64,000 bases of DNA from Eretmocerus hayati (GCA_029851415.1 CM056742.1:78048748-78112747); one strand, 5' to 3'; shown: positions 10,926 to 21,773, numbered from the stretch's first letter. A program made the numbers and translations. Notes: a model not told the origin generated them from the letters alone.

Positions 10926-13900
10926 CTGGATACGGCTGCTGAAGAGCGACGAGGGAGGGGTAATTCCTTAAAAGCGGGATTTATCAACCTTAACTCCCTG
11001 ACAGATAAGATTGAGCATCTACGCTTGCTCGTCGCTAACGATCCCTCCTATCATCTATTTGGGGTGGCCGAGTCGAAGCTAGATGAGTATGTGGATGACA
11101 GTCTCGTTCAAATTCCAGGTTTTTTGTTGTTGCGACAAGATCGCAACAGAGAAGGTGGAGGAGTTGCCTTGTATGTCCGCAATGACTTCAAAATTGTGAA
11201 GTTGGTTTCGTCGAATACTTTTGGGCCGGGGAAACCTAGCGTGCCCGAATTCCTTTTTTGTAGCGTGCAGCAAGGCAGCTCACCCCCAATATTAGTCGCG
11301 GTAATCTATAGACCCCCTGAAATTGCCATGCAGAAGGATGATGGGCTGTTTGGCTCGTTACGCCGGCTGTGTGGTGATTACAGTCACAAAATCATTATGG
11401 GTGATCTGAACGCTGACTTGTTGGATACTGCTCATCCCGACACCAAGACACTGACTGCACTGACAGAAGAACTAGCCTTGCAGATAGTGCAGCACGGCCC
11501 GACTCATCAACACAACCCCAATGTATCTCATACATGGATTGATCACATCTACGTAGATGACAACGACACCATTACTGACTTTCACAACAGACACCTGCCC
11601 AGTTTCGGTGGGCACTCGGTCATTGACGTCACCATCAACGTCTTCACCCCTACTCCGCCAAAAAATTCCTTCAAGTATAGGGATTTTCGTAACATCACCC
11701 CGGAGATATTGAATGACCGTCTGCTCCGCTGTGACTGGACAGCTCTTGAAAATGCCGAAACGAGTTTGGAAGACGCAATTCAATGCTTGAATGTAAATTT
11801 AATGATCGTTTTAGATGAATTAGCACCGGAAAAAACTATAAACCCGCGTAAAAATGATGCTCCTTGGATTGGTCCTGAGCTGAGGGTGCTCATGAAGAAG
11901 CGAGACGCGACGCGCAGGCGTTGGGAGCGTATGCAACGCAACCAGTGCAAGTGTCCTGAGCTTCAAAATGAGTACTTTCGGCTTAGCGAAGAGGTCGATC
12001 TGCGCATTGAGCAAGAGCGTAATTCCTTCCTTCAAAACCATCTTTCAGACGCTCTTGATCAGAACAAGAATATTTGGAAGGAGATGCGCAATCTCGGCCT
12101 CTTGCCCAAGAGCAAAGAGGAAGAACTTCACGGTTTCACACCGGATGAGTTGAACGCTCACTTTGCGGGGGTCTCTGTTTCGCCTCACGAAAATATCAAT
12201 GAAGCAATGGACGATATTAACTCTGCACCGGAGGAGGGGTTTAAATTTAAGCCCACAAATTTCAATGATGTAGTCCTTGCTATTGAACATTTCTCCTCGC
12301 AGGCCCGCGGGGTGGATGGGATCCCTCAGAGTGTGATCGCGAAGGCTCTTCCGGCAATTGGTGATCTTATTGTACATATATTCAATTCCTCTTTCGCTCA
12401 TAGCGTTTTTCCCGAGGCTTGGAAGCAAGCGCAGCTGATAGCATTGAAGAAGACTGCAGCTCCATCAACGGTCTCGGACTTTCGTCCCATAGCGCTGCTG
12501 TGCTTCCTTTCCAAGGTTCTGGAAAAAATTGCACATGACCAAATCACGGAGTTTTTGAAAGTAGAGAAACTTCTTGATCGCTTCCAGACTGGTTTCAGGC
12601 AATACCATAGCACCCAGACAGCTTTACTGAAGTTGACGGATGACATCAGAGTAGGCATTGATAGGAAGAAGGTCACCTTACTCCTACTATTCGACTTTAG
12701 CAAAGCCTTTGACACAATAACACCATCAAAGCTGTTGAGGAAGCTCCGAAACCTTGGATTCTCAAGGTCGGCACTCCTGTGGATAAAATCATACTTACAA
12801 GGCCGCACCCAAATAGTCACTTCAAAATCCGGTAGTTCTGATTGGCTCGAAACCAATCTGGGTGTTCCACAGGGATCCGTTCTCGGGCCTTTACTCTTCA
12901 GCTTATATGTTAATGACTTACCTGGTTTGCTAGATGGAAAGTCGGTATATCATCTTTTCTATGCGGATGATCTTCAAATTTATCTCCAAGTCGAGAAAAC
13001 TAAGATCAAGGAAGGCATCACTCGGCTGGGGGAAGTAGGACGACTAATTGCTGAATGGGCCAGAAGTTCCGGCCTGCGTCTCAACGCTGGCAAGACCAAG
13101 GCAATCTTCTTCAGCTCTGAGAGGAATATCGAAGACCTGAAGAGAATGGACTTGCCAGGAGTTGAGATACAGGAAGGAAAGTTCATTCCGTTCAGCGACA
13201 CGGTCGTGAGTCTTGGTGTTACACTTGATAGTGAACTGAAGTGGAAACCGCACATCGACCAAGTAACTAAGAAAGTGAATAGAGCCCTATACGGATTGCG
13301 GTTTTTTAGGGCGTGTATCACCAGACCTCTCCGAATTCGCCTAGTCGAGTCATTAGTTCAACCGCATTTAGATTATTGCACAGTCGTGTACCTCGACGCC
13401 ACGGACGAACAGCGGCAACGGATACAGCGACTGAGCAATTCATGTGTGAGGTACATTTTTGATCTTAGGAGAGACGAGCACATCACCCCGTTTAGGGAGT
13501 GTTTGGGTTGGTTACGTACTGATTCGCGGAGAATGTACTTCGCAGCACTTTTAATGCATAAAATCATGCATCTTGGAGAACCTGGCTACCTAGCTGCGAT
13601 GTTTACCAGGTACCAATCTGGACGCCCCGCACGTGGTGATGCAGAAGAGCGGGTACTCAAAGTTCCCAATATGAGACTTGAATATGGAAGGAGATCTTTC
13701 CAGGTTCAATGTGCTCATTTTTGGAACTTCCTCCCTCCGGGCTTTCGGCAGCTGGGGAAAACACCCTTGTTCAAAGAGTCCTTGAAAGATTTCCTATTAA
13801 CAAAGTCTCCTCAGAGGATTGATCCGGAGAAGCAGCTTATGAGTGGCTTCAGTGAGCAAGAGAATGGAAAATACAAAAACGGCAATTTCTCAAAAAGCCA

Positions 13901-13994
13901 TAATTTTTATTGCTTGAAAATTCGATATTCGATGTGGAATATTGTGTTCTTTCAGAGAAAAGTAGAGAAAAGTAGAGGAATCTGTAGCGAATAA
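10926..13994 (+). CDS. LINE ORF2: AP endonuclease and reverse transcriptase
   Basis: The frame continues directly from ORF1 across one TGA, and no ATG occurs before the endonuclease domain starts at about 10977 (FINLNSLTDKIEHLR). Endonuclease motifs: VAESKL, VIYRPPE, IMGDLNADLLD, HTWIDHIYVDD and GGHSVIDV. RT motifs: GVDGIPQ, DFRPIALLCFLSKV, FDFSKAFDTI, GVPQGSVLG and FYADDLQIYL (near 12958). The conserved C-terminal region ends FWNFLPPGFRQL. No RNase H domain is seen. The last 50 or so codons come from an insertion at about 13838-14009 that replaces the HYFNL ending seen in the other copies. Otherwise the frame is open. Confidence 0.9.
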   Translation: MDTAAEERRGRGNSLKAGFINLNSLTDKIEHLRLLVANDPSYHLFGVAESKLDEYVDDSLVQIPGFLLLRQDRNREGGGVALYVRNDFKIVKLVSSNTFGPGKPSVPEFLFCSVQQGSSPPILVAVIYRPPEIAMQKDDGLFGSLRRLCGDYSHKIIMGDLNADLLDTAHPDTKTLTALTEELALQIVQHGPTHQHNPNVSHTWIDHIYVDDNDTITDFHNRHLPSFGGHSVIDVTINVFTPTPPKNSFKYRDFRNITPEILNDRLLRCDWTALENAETSLEDAIQCLNVNLMIVLDELAPEKTINPRKNDAPWIGPELRVLMKKRDATRRRWERMQRNQCKCPELQNEYFRLSEEVDLRIEQERNSFLQNHLSDALDQNKNIWKEMRNLGLLPKSKEEELHGFTPDELNAHFAGVSVSPHENINEAMDDINSAPEEGFKFKPTNFNDVVLAIEHFSSQARGVDGIPQSVIAKALPAIGDLIVHIFNSSFAHSVFPEAWKQAQLIALKKTAAPSTVSDFRPIALLCFLSKVLEKIAHDQITEFLKVEKLLDRFQTGFRQYHSTQTALLKLTDDIRVGIDRKKVTLLLLFDFSKAFDTITPSKLLRKLRNLGFSRSALLWIKSYLQGRTQIVTSKSGSSDWLETNLGVPQGSVLGPLLFSLYVNDLPGLLDGKSVYHLFYADDLQIYLQVEKTKIKEGITRLGEVGRLIAEWARSSGLRLNAGKTKAIFFSSERNIEDLKRMDLPGVEIQEGKFIPFSDTVVSLGVTLDSELKWKPHIDQVTKKVNRALYGLRFFRACITRPLRIRLVESLVQPHLDYCTVVYLDATDEQRQRIQRLSNSCVRYIFDLRRDEHITPFRECLGWLRTDSRRMYFAALLMHKIMHLGEPGYLAAMFTRYQSGRPARGDAEERVLKVPNMRLEYGRRSFQVQCAHFWNFLPPGFRQLGKTPLFKESLKDFLLTKSPQRIDPEKQLMSGFSEQENGKYKNGNFSKSHNFYCLKIRYSMWNIVFFQRKVEKSRGICSE

Positions 13995-14009
13995 ATGGAA
14001 ATTTAATTT
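13838..14009. repeat. about 170-bp insertion at the end of E2 ORF2
   Basis: Copies E1 and E5 read from the RID(V/P)-E/D-K-R/K codons straight into CATTA(C/T)TT-AATCT and stop. In E2 the same point is split by about 170 bp of AT-rich sequence, after which the TTACTTTAATCTTTGA match resumes. The insertion adds an altered C-terminal tail to ORF2. I see no clear target duplication. Confidence 0.6.
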
Positions 14010-14343
14010 TTTATTACTTTAATCTTTGATGGGCTAGGGCTTTGTTCCTTTTCTTTCTATCTCTCTTTAATTGTAAGTGACCTTCTGTCACCAGACTGAA
14101 GAAAAACTGTGATATTTCTGTGAACCCATGCCCTTTATCTTATTTTCTTTCAAGTTAAATCGTAAAGTGTATGACTAGTCACAATTGTGATATATCTATC
14201 CTTGACCAAATTATTTCTTAATATGATTTTATCGGAATATTTATTAATTTTATATATATATATATATGTGACACATATGAAAATATGTAGGTGTATTTTG
14301 TCGCATGACGAATAAAGGATATCTATCTATCTATCTATCTCTC

Positions 14344-16127
14344 GGCGAGTCTCATCACACGCCTCTCTAGTGCCTCTCTGTGTTTCACTATTTTTCTCTG
14401 CCTCAAAGTGCCTCCGGGATTTTCTTTTACAGAGCCTTGCACGCAAAATTTTGCAAGGATTCGATAGACCCATAAATCATTGTGGATCTTCGCATCTTGC
14501 AGAACCTTCATCTGATATTCTACAAGCGCGCTTTGGAATTTGAGGTTAGACCACCTAGTGCCTCGTGCTTTGTGCCTCATTCGACAGATCATCATAGTTC
14601 CGACGTTGGGCGTTAGATGGCAGCCCTCTCAAACAGATCTCTGCACTATCAATTTTAAAGCCTGATTCGCACTTGCTCGACCCTGATAGTTCATCTCAAC
14701 TGAGCCACCTGATCGACGCGACGTCTGCTTGCGCCTGACAGCTGATCTGACCCTGTATTACATCTGCGTTTCCATCACGCCATTACAATGGCACCAAATT
14801 AGCCCACAGTGAGTCTATCACAACAAGATCATACAACTGCGCATGAATCATCTAAATTTACTAATAACTCAGAAAATGTTGTTCATTCGAATGACATGCC
14901 ATCTTATTTCAGAATTTTCATTGCGCATTTTAATGCTTGTCAAGAAAAAGTTCTTTCAAAGCTGAGTGAAATTGAGAACAGACTAGAAAGTCGAATCACT
15001 GCGATTGAAAATGATATCTCTCAGATTCGTGATGATTTTTCTAAAGTTTCTCACCAGAGAATTCTAGTAGACTCAGCTGAGGTCATTTTATCAGGAATTC
15101 CTTGCGATCTTAATTTGCTAAAAACTGAGATAGTTTCTAAAGTTTTTGATGTTATGGATCAGCCAGAACTTAAGAATTTCGTTGTCAATGTGAGAGATTG
15201 GAAAGGTCCTCACTTCCACAATGTGCATCCATCAGTTTCAACTTCTACTTTGAGCTCTCCCAAAACAAACAAATCTGATTCTAAAGCTATCGTCGTACAA
15301 TTATCATCTACTATAGTTTGAGATAAACTTATCATAAACTCATCTAAATTGAAAAAGCACACTGTGAAGGATATCTTTGGTTATGGAAATGATTCGAACA
15401 TATTTTGTAGCCCATTGTGGCCTAAAGAAGTTCACGATTTGCTTAAAAAAGCATATTCAGTAAGTGTGCGCTTGAAATGTCAGAAACCTGTTGTAAAGAA
15501 TCTTACTGTTTGTATGAAATCTCCAAAAAGTGAGTCGTTTGTACCAATTTTCTCCGAGCGTGACCTCGAAAATTTCCAAGCTCAGTATAAAACATATCGA
15601 CCGTCTTAAAGACTAGAGTACTACGTGCTTCAATTATTCGTGAAACGGTTTTACAATCAAGAAATGAAATTCTCGTAGAGCTAGATCTTCACTTTTCCTC
15701 GATTCAAATGTGCATTGCCAATCCTTTTTCACTTCGAATTTTTGTATCTTAAGAGCGTTCATCTGCGTATGAATTGCATTCCCACGTTTGGTTATTACAA
15801 TCTACCTAATCAGATTTGTTTTCAGATCATGATATTTTCACTCAATTTACGCAATATGTGCTTTCGATCCGATTCCTGAAGCTTTCTCGTCAATGAATCA
15901 TTATTTCCTCGCAACCATAGTAATAGGTGATTATACTATTCTCGACTCAGTGAAATCATGAGTTTTTGTAATTATTCATTCGTTATGTACACTCATATCC
16001 TAGATTTATTATTCATACTTCTCTCAATATGTAATTTTATTGTTATGTGAATTGAATTTTCTACCTGTACCACATAGGGTAATACCCCAAGGTACCATTA
16101 ATGAACTAATCTAATCTAATCTAATCT
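14344..16127 (+). mobile_element. LINE copy E3, ORF1-only
   Basis: It starts at GGCGAGTCTCATCACACGCC, resembling the E2 5' end, directly in the (ATCT)n tail of E2. It ends in a (TAATC)n tail at 16107-16127. Between the 5' UTR and the tail there is one ORF1-like frame (14788-15609) and about 480 bp of 3' UTR. No endonuclease or RT is present, so mobilisation in trans is likely, as known for HAL1-type derivatives of L1. Confidence 0.75.
14788..15609 (+). pseudogene. LINE ORF1 (E3) with two in-frame stops
   Basis: The frame starts at an ATG at 14788, meets a TAG at 14800-14802 and a TGA at 15319-15321, and otherwise stays open for 274 codons. The first part has a coiled coil (LSKLSEIENRLESRITAIEN). 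The second part has KAIVVQLSS followed by a basic stretch, then FCSPLWPKEVHDLLKKAY. This matches the layout of the E2 ORF1 C-terminal domain (VVQLSS..., FINEMLHRQKYKEF). It is therefore an RNA-binding ORF1 relic. The zinc finger seen in E2 and E4 is not present here. Confidence 0.7.
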
Positions 16128-16135
16128 CTCTCTCT

Positions 16136-16962
16136 CACGAGCTCAGAGACCACTGCATCTCACTCTCGCATTCCTCGTCTGTCTGGCTACATATTCCCAC
16201 CGTCTTCTCTCCTCTAAAAAGCTTGCGGAGAGTCGCAGGAACCCAAGTTTTCGTCTATTATACGTGAGAGCATCAAAGGGGACCTGCGATTCAGCCTCTC
16301 TCGTGCAAGGAGAGTTTACTGACATTCTCAGTTAACGAGTGGATACCCTACAAACGCCACGTTGCTTCTATCGTTATCTCGGTCTCCATGATTATTGACA
16401 AACCATGGATAAAAAGAACAAGAGCTTTTCTTGTATTTCGTGTCATTTGGTCCAAAGGAATAGGCGAAAAACTAGGAAGTGTGGGGATGCCATGTACTGC
16501 ACAAAGTGTTACTTGAAAATGAGGAAAATCATCAGTTCGCAGTCTCTCAGTGAGGACAGTGGTGCTTCCTTCGATTGAGGAAATTATTTGGATGTAGAAG
16601 TTGATGTCTTGGACAGGGAGCCTGAGATTAGTGATAACAACGATTCTGAGCTAGATAGTGACAGTGCTGATGATTCCGAGGCTGGAGACTCAGAACCTCC
16701 ATCTGAAAAAGTCAAATTGACTTTCGGAAGATTCAAAAAAACGACGTCCAGGTGATACATCTTATATCACAGAACGTTTCGGTCATAACTCAATTATATC
16801 TAACTGAGAGGCCATTGCTGATATTCGTGATGTCATTCAAGTCCTCGTATGCATTTTGCAAGTTCGCAACGAAACTCGACTGAAGAAAGATCTTCATGCT
16901 CTTTTTTCCCTCACGCTGATGTTATCTACTTACTTACTTATTCACTTACTTACTTACTCACA
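16136..16962 (+). mobile_element. LINE copy E4, ORF1-only or truncated
   Basis: A new 5' UTR-like sequence (ACGAGCTCAGAGACCACTGC) begins right at the (TAATC)n(TC)n tail of E3. It contains a short zinc-finger ORF1 and ends in a (TTAC)n run near 16925-16962 that may be its tail. No endonuclease or RT remains. The assignment rests on position and the ORF1 finger. Confidence 0.5.
16405..16755 (+). pseudogene. small zinc-finger ORF1 (E4) with in-frame TGA
   Basis: From the ATG at 16405 the frame encodes a basic cysteine cluster (CISC-x13-C-x5-CTKC) like the start of the E2 ORF1 PHD finger. A TGA follows at 16576-16578. The same frame then stays open through an acidic stretch rich in Asp, Glu and Ser until a second TGA at 16753-16755. 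The continuity across the first TGA suggests either a recent nonsense mutation or recoding. Confidence 0.55.
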
Positions 16963-17373
16963 AACATTGAATATTTGAGTGTATTCGTGTGCGTGGCTGA
17001 GAGAGAGAGAGAGAGAGTAGAGAGAAGAGCGAAATAGAATGCGGGGGATCAGAGAGATAGTACCAATGCAGGGGGCATGCCTGCCTTTTCGGCGTGACTC
17101 CTGGCGCAACTTGAGAGAGATAAACGAGTTGGGAATGCTTTCTCTCTCTGATGAGTGCTTCTTTCACTCATTCCTGTGTTCGTCCTTCCACTGTTTGCAG
17201 GCAGTTCTCCCTCTCTCACGTCACAAGTAGACAAAGATAGCCTTCCCAACCCGTTCCTCTTTCTCTCTCCTCCGCGGTCACGGACTCACTGACAGTGGCC
17301 GATGTGCCATGCCCCGTCTATTGGTACGTTCTCTATGGAGGGGATGGGCATATGGAAGAAATGAGGAGTGGAA
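16963..17373. other. no gene seen
   Basis: Between the possible E4 tail and the E5 tail lies GA-rich and low-complexity sequence with a (GA)n stretch near 17000. I see no coding region or recognisable repeat structure. Confidence 0.5.
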
Positions 17374-18055
17374 GAGATAGATAGATAGATACCCTCTATT
17401 CGCCCGAGGGCAAAATTAAAAAATACAGTGGCATATGTCACATATGTTACACCTACATAATAAATATATAAAAAGTATAAATAATTGTCTTTTTGGTCAA
17501 GGAATATTAGGATTATCACAGAAAGTGACTAGTCATTTTAAGGCATCGAGAGATGCATAAAAGTCAGGAAGAGAATGATAAAATACATTTCCATATATAT
17601 ATCAGTGTTCACAAGAACGATCGAGGAGAGAGGACATTCTCATGTAGAAAGGCATATAAAGGCTTGGGCCAGCAGAAATATCACAGGAATTACAATTCAG
17701 TGGCGAAGTAGCCACGTATAACTCTCTTAAAAAAGGAAACGCCGGTTGAAAAGAGCCCAAACCTATCACATTCTAGAGATTAAAATAATGCCTCCTCTCC
17801 ACATCAATCCTCTGAGAAGACTGAGTCAGAAGGAAATCTGTTAAGGCCTCTTTGAATACTGATATTTTCCTCAGCTGCCGAAAGCCCGGAGGGAGAAAGT
17901 TCCACAGATGAGCACATTGAGCCTGGAATGATCTTCGTCCGTACTCAAGTCTCATATTGGGAACCTTGAGTACCCGCTCTTCTGCATCACCACGTGCAGG
18001 GCGTTCAGATTGGTACCTGGTAAACATCGCAGCTAGGTAGCCAGGTTCTCCAAGA
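17374..18055 (-). mobile_element. LINE copy E5, 5'-truncated, reversed
   Basis: The plus strand shows (GATA)n at 17374-17390 followed by CCCTCTATTCGCCCGAGGGC, the reverse of the E1/E2 3' end. The ORF2 C-terminus (minus strand, 17773-18055; FTRYQSERPARGDAEERVLK, WNFLPPGFRQL, ending HYFNL) follows. Similarity to E2 stops at 18055. It confirms the normal C-terminal ending of ORF2 in this family. Confidence 0.92.
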
Positions 18056-18244
18056 TCTCGAGCACCTACATCTAGTTATGGTGGGGCAAAATTCAGATTG
18101 AGGATCTCGAGCTCTCTTCAGCAAACAGAACTTCGATGATATTATGTCCAATTCATTCCTCTCGATTGTAGACTGAGTTCCTCGTGCTTCGCGATTGGTT
18201 ATGAATCTAACAAGGGCAGGTCCAACTTTGCGAATTCTTTATTC

Positions 18245-18504
18245 GTCCCAAACTCTGGGAATGATCTTTTTTCGTTGTGAAATGAAGTTATCTCCAAGGG
18301 TTTAGTTCCATGGGCCTTCTATTTTGAGATACAGCTATGGAGATTAGCATTAGCTATATAGGCCATGTTGGAAAATTTTGTATATAGATATACTGACAAT
18401 GCTAATTTCCATAGCTGTATATCAGAATGGGAGGTCCATAGGACTAAGTCCTTGGAGATACCTACATTTTTCACGAAAACAAGATGACTTCCGGAGTTTG
18501 AGAC
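18245..18504. repeat. long imperfect palindrome (hairpin), copy 1
   Basis: Arms of about 125 bp are inverted around an AT-rich centre near 18375. The left arm begins TCCCAAACTCTGGGAATGAT and the right arm ends ATGACTTCCGGAGTTTGAGA. The inner part (ACAGCTATGGAAATTAGCAT, then TGTCAGTATA) resembles the inner part of the palindrome at 30641-30980. The flanks 18056-18244 and 18505-18600 hold nothing I recognise. Confidence 0.75.
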
Positions 18505-18605
18505 AAATCCAGCACCCGCAAGAATGTACCTCTCCTTATGAGTAACTTCTATTTCTTACTTTCCAATCAGACGCATTTTTCCTGATTTGAGTTTCATCTA
18601 TTTAT

Positions 18606-19739
18606 GAATCATATGCATATTGCAGGTGGGTCATTGAATCAGTAAATGGCATGATAAAGAACTGGAAAGCTCTTGGCAGCGTATTCCCAAACCAAGAAAT
18701 ACCAAATATTGGTGATTATGTGAGAATTGTCTGTGCACTTTGCAATGCATTCAGACCACCTCGAGTATTTGATACATCCGCTGATAGTATTCGAGCTGGA
18801 GAAATACTGCAGCGTCTCAATAGAAAGAACGATCTGCAGGAAGTTGTGATCGAAAGGAGGTACCCTACCGTAAGAGCAGTTTGGGAGAAGGTCAATGATG
18901 CATCAATCACTGAATTCCCTCGCCTATCTCGAAGAGAGCTAGAAGACTTGACGCTTGGCATCTATCAGGTACCATTTCGATGGGATATTCCCATCTTTAC
19001 CATTTCAAACAAGACTACAACAATGACATAGGTTGATCCCTATCCGTAAAGACAGAACCAGAGTAGTGTTGCCAGAGTTCTTCCATAAGATATCTCTATC
19101 AGACTCCGTTCATGATTCCAAAGCAATTGTCTCAGAGCTTCCGAACCTCCCGATTTGGTGTTCATCTTTTCAGGTGATTCTTGTGACACCATCAATGAGA
19201 TCATCTGAAATAGTGAATTGATCTATATAACTTTGGAATAGTAGATCGATCTTTGAAGCACCGAGTTGTTTTCTTTGTAACAAAAGATTGCCACAAACAG
19301 TCCATTACCTTTTCATAATCCACTATGTTATGATTTTGTATGTCCGCAGTTGAAGCAAGCAAATTCATACACTGATGAACACTGTGATGACGATGGGCTT
19401 CATGAGCTTTACTACCATAAAGAAGATACAGGTGTCATCAGAATGAAAATGCAGTCACGCCATACTTCGTCAAAAGTGTACTCTCTTTGGGTGAGCTATA
19501 ATGAAAAAAAAAACGCTGTGAATGGTTGGTACTGCCAATGTAAGACAGGTGCGAGAACTATTGGCTGCTGTGCCCACATTGCATCAGTGTTATGGTATCT
19601 TGGTTATGACCGGTATCAAGAACATTCTGAGAATAGGTTGAGTCGAAACTACCATTCGTATGTAAGAGATGCCGAACAAGAAGAAGCAGAGCTTGCAGTG
19701 TTTGGGTCACTATCGGTCGATGGAGATGATACTGAATGA
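18606..19739 (+). pseudogene. DDE_4-type transposase C-terminus with SWIM zinc finger, 5'-truncated
   Basis: Exon 1 (after a TTGCAG acceptor at 18606) encodes WVIESVNGMIKNW and NIGDYVRIVCALCNAF, the C-terminal part of a DDE_4-like transposase, ending LTLGIYQ at a GT near 18967. A second exon from about 19350, after TCCGCAG, continues LKQANSYTDEHCDD and then a SWIM-type zinc motif (WYCQCKTGARTIGCCAH). The stop is at 19737-19739. This exon join matches the order known in arthropod DDE_4-SWIM proteins. The catalytic N-terminal exons are missing, so it is a relic. Confidence 0.65.
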
Positions 19740-19743
19740 TTGG

Positions 19744-20940
19744 ATCAATATCATGTTGTTTGTAGTGAGGAATTTTATTTTCTGTGATTATTTCTAGTCT
19801 AATCTTTGATGGTAAAATATGAATCTCTGACGAAGTTTATTCTGATGAAAACTTGTGAATGTCGTGACACATATCCTCTCCGTGAGCTTCCAGCTGCGCG
19901 CAAATTCGGGGAGTAGAGTATTTTCTCTCTTCCACGGGTGATTGCATCTCCAGGAACGAGAAGTTCCTACTATACAGGTGAACTTTGACGAATATGATTG
20001 CGATCTGGGATGTAGTGGGACTCTGGACTGAAATCGGACATGAGCCTTGGTGAGTTTTTTCATACTGTGGTATGATCTATCGACGTAAATTCACCTAAAG
20101 CATCTCAGAACCATCAATTTATCCACCTCAAGGAGCTATTCGGCATAAAAATGCATATTCCTCGAAGCCAAGACATCGGAATGCTATGAATTTTTTTTCA
20201 TTTTGAAGTTCATGAAAAAATACAACTTTTCACGCAATCATTATATAGGGTTTCCATCTCATTTTTTCGAGTATTTTACGTTTGAAAGTTGGAAAGTGCC
20301 ACTTTTGGACTTTGTTTTGCTAATAGCTCAAGTCTGGTGCATTTTATCGAAAAAATGATGAGAACCAAAAATGTGTATTTTCATGAAACCTATAAAATGT
20401 ATTTCTTGTTTCATCCATTTTGACCTCGAGGTCGCCGAAAAGTTCGATAAATATGGTTTTTCATGAGTTCTGGACGTTTTTTAGGAGTTTTCAATTAATA
20501 TATGTATCAAATACCAATGCCAAATGAAAGTTGAGGACAAAATCTACAACTTTAGTCCTCTGCAACTTTTCGATTAACCCAACTCCTTTCGAGTATTTCC
20601 CGGTTTTAGCGCGAGAAATCCGCATTCTCCATCTTCTGAGTGATTTTTAGGTATCAGCGCAGCATTTTCCGTCCTCAAAAATACCCCTGAAAGTTGTATT
20701 TTTTGTTCAAGAACAAATTCTCGTTGGTCCCGTAGCGGTTCCTGTGGCCAATTTTGAGAGGGACGCAAAGAATGACGTTTCACGTGTATTTTAAATGGGG
20801 GCGACTCTTGCTCGGCAAATCGCTGCAAGTTGATTTCATGCGGAAAAAATTTACATGCATACTCTGACACCCAAAACGAGTATCTGACGTGATTTACAGC
20901 CAAATCCGTTTGGGCCAGATTTCGCCTTATTTGCAACAGC
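19744..20940 (-). repeat. 1.2-kb dispersed repeat, copy B
   Basis: This is the inverted, nearly identical partner of 4900-6098. It lies between the SWIM-gene stop and the DDE transposase fragment and probably interrupted or joined these pieces. No target duplication is evident at its edges. Confidence 0.85.
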
Positions 20941-20993
20941 TTCTTTCATGGATTATTCCAGACCCCCCTGGTGCAGGCATTCGTCGAAATGCT

Positions 20994-21433
20994 CCGAAAT
21001 GGCCCATATGCTTTAGATCAGAAGCCGCTGGTGGAAGAATGTCAGATTCCCAGATGACTATAGAGTCAGGTGTCTTCTTGATTTATTAGAAGAAGGTGAT
21101 GTCGTGTTAGCTGATAAGGGGTTCCCAGAGACGAAAACAGTCGTTGATGCCAGTGGCAAGGAAGTTTTGGTTGTGATGCCCCCTCTCTTTTTTGATAAGA
21201 AAGAATTTACTGAAGAACAAGTTGAAGAAACTTACAACATTGCAAGCGTTAGAGTTCATGTAGAGAGAATCATGCAACGCTTAAGAATTTATAAAGTTCT
21301 CGACCAAATTCCTCCCTAAATGTTCCCACATATTGATGATTTGATGGCGATACACATGTGTTGTGTGTTAGTGAATTTGCAACCACCAATATTTTCAGAG
21401 GAGAATGTTGCTGAGGATAAAGAAGGATTTTGA
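20994..21433 (+). pseudogene. DDE_4 (ISL2EU/Harbinger-like) transposase C-terminus
   Basis: The frame encodes GGRMSDSQMTIESG, then after a frameshift near 21078 EEGDVVLADKGFPETKTV, which carries a DDE-family aspartate. It continues with VEETYNIASVRVHVERIMQRL, which contains the terminal glutamate block. An in-frame TAA lies at 21317-21319, and the frame continues with HIDDLMAIHMCCVLVNLQPP to the TGA at 21431-21433. This matches the C-terminal half of DDE_Tnp_4 transposases of ISL2EU-like elements. The N-terminal half is missing, so it is inactive. Confidence 0.75.
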
Positions 21434-21773
21434 ATCAAAGGAACAATAGTAGATAAAAAGAAATACTTCAGCAAGGGCCAAAATTGAGTTCCAGTCCTTT
21501 TGCACTTGGGAACATTTCCATTAGGTTTCCAAAAAGTGATCATTAGTGAGACTCTCAATTTTTACTGTTGAAATATGAATGAGAATACATGGGTATTAAT
21601 GAAAATATGGTGGAAACTGGTCTTGAAAGAATAAGTATCCTTTATTCAAGGTCCAGCGCACTTGTCCCTTCATACGAATAAGTACATACTAACCTATAAT
21701 CAAATATAGTGCATCATCATAAATATTTTGTATCAATCTTCATGATATCTTTTCGCAGTTCTAGTGCTCAACA

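Larger units (their letters stand above)
8818..14342 (+). mobile_element. LINE copy E2, near full length, PHD-finger ORF1 type
   Basis: The element begins with GGCGGTAAGTGTTCCCACAC immediately after the E1 tail and ends with GACGAATAAAGGATATCTATC and an (ATCT)n tail at about 14320-14342. It has a 5' UTR of about 290 bp, ORF1 with PHD finger and coiled coil, ORF2 with apurinic endonuclease and RT, and a 3' UTR. The motifs place it in the Jockey/CR1/L2 assemblage; I cannot name the clade. ORF1 and ORF2 share a frame and are separated only by TGA codons. Confidence 0.92.
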
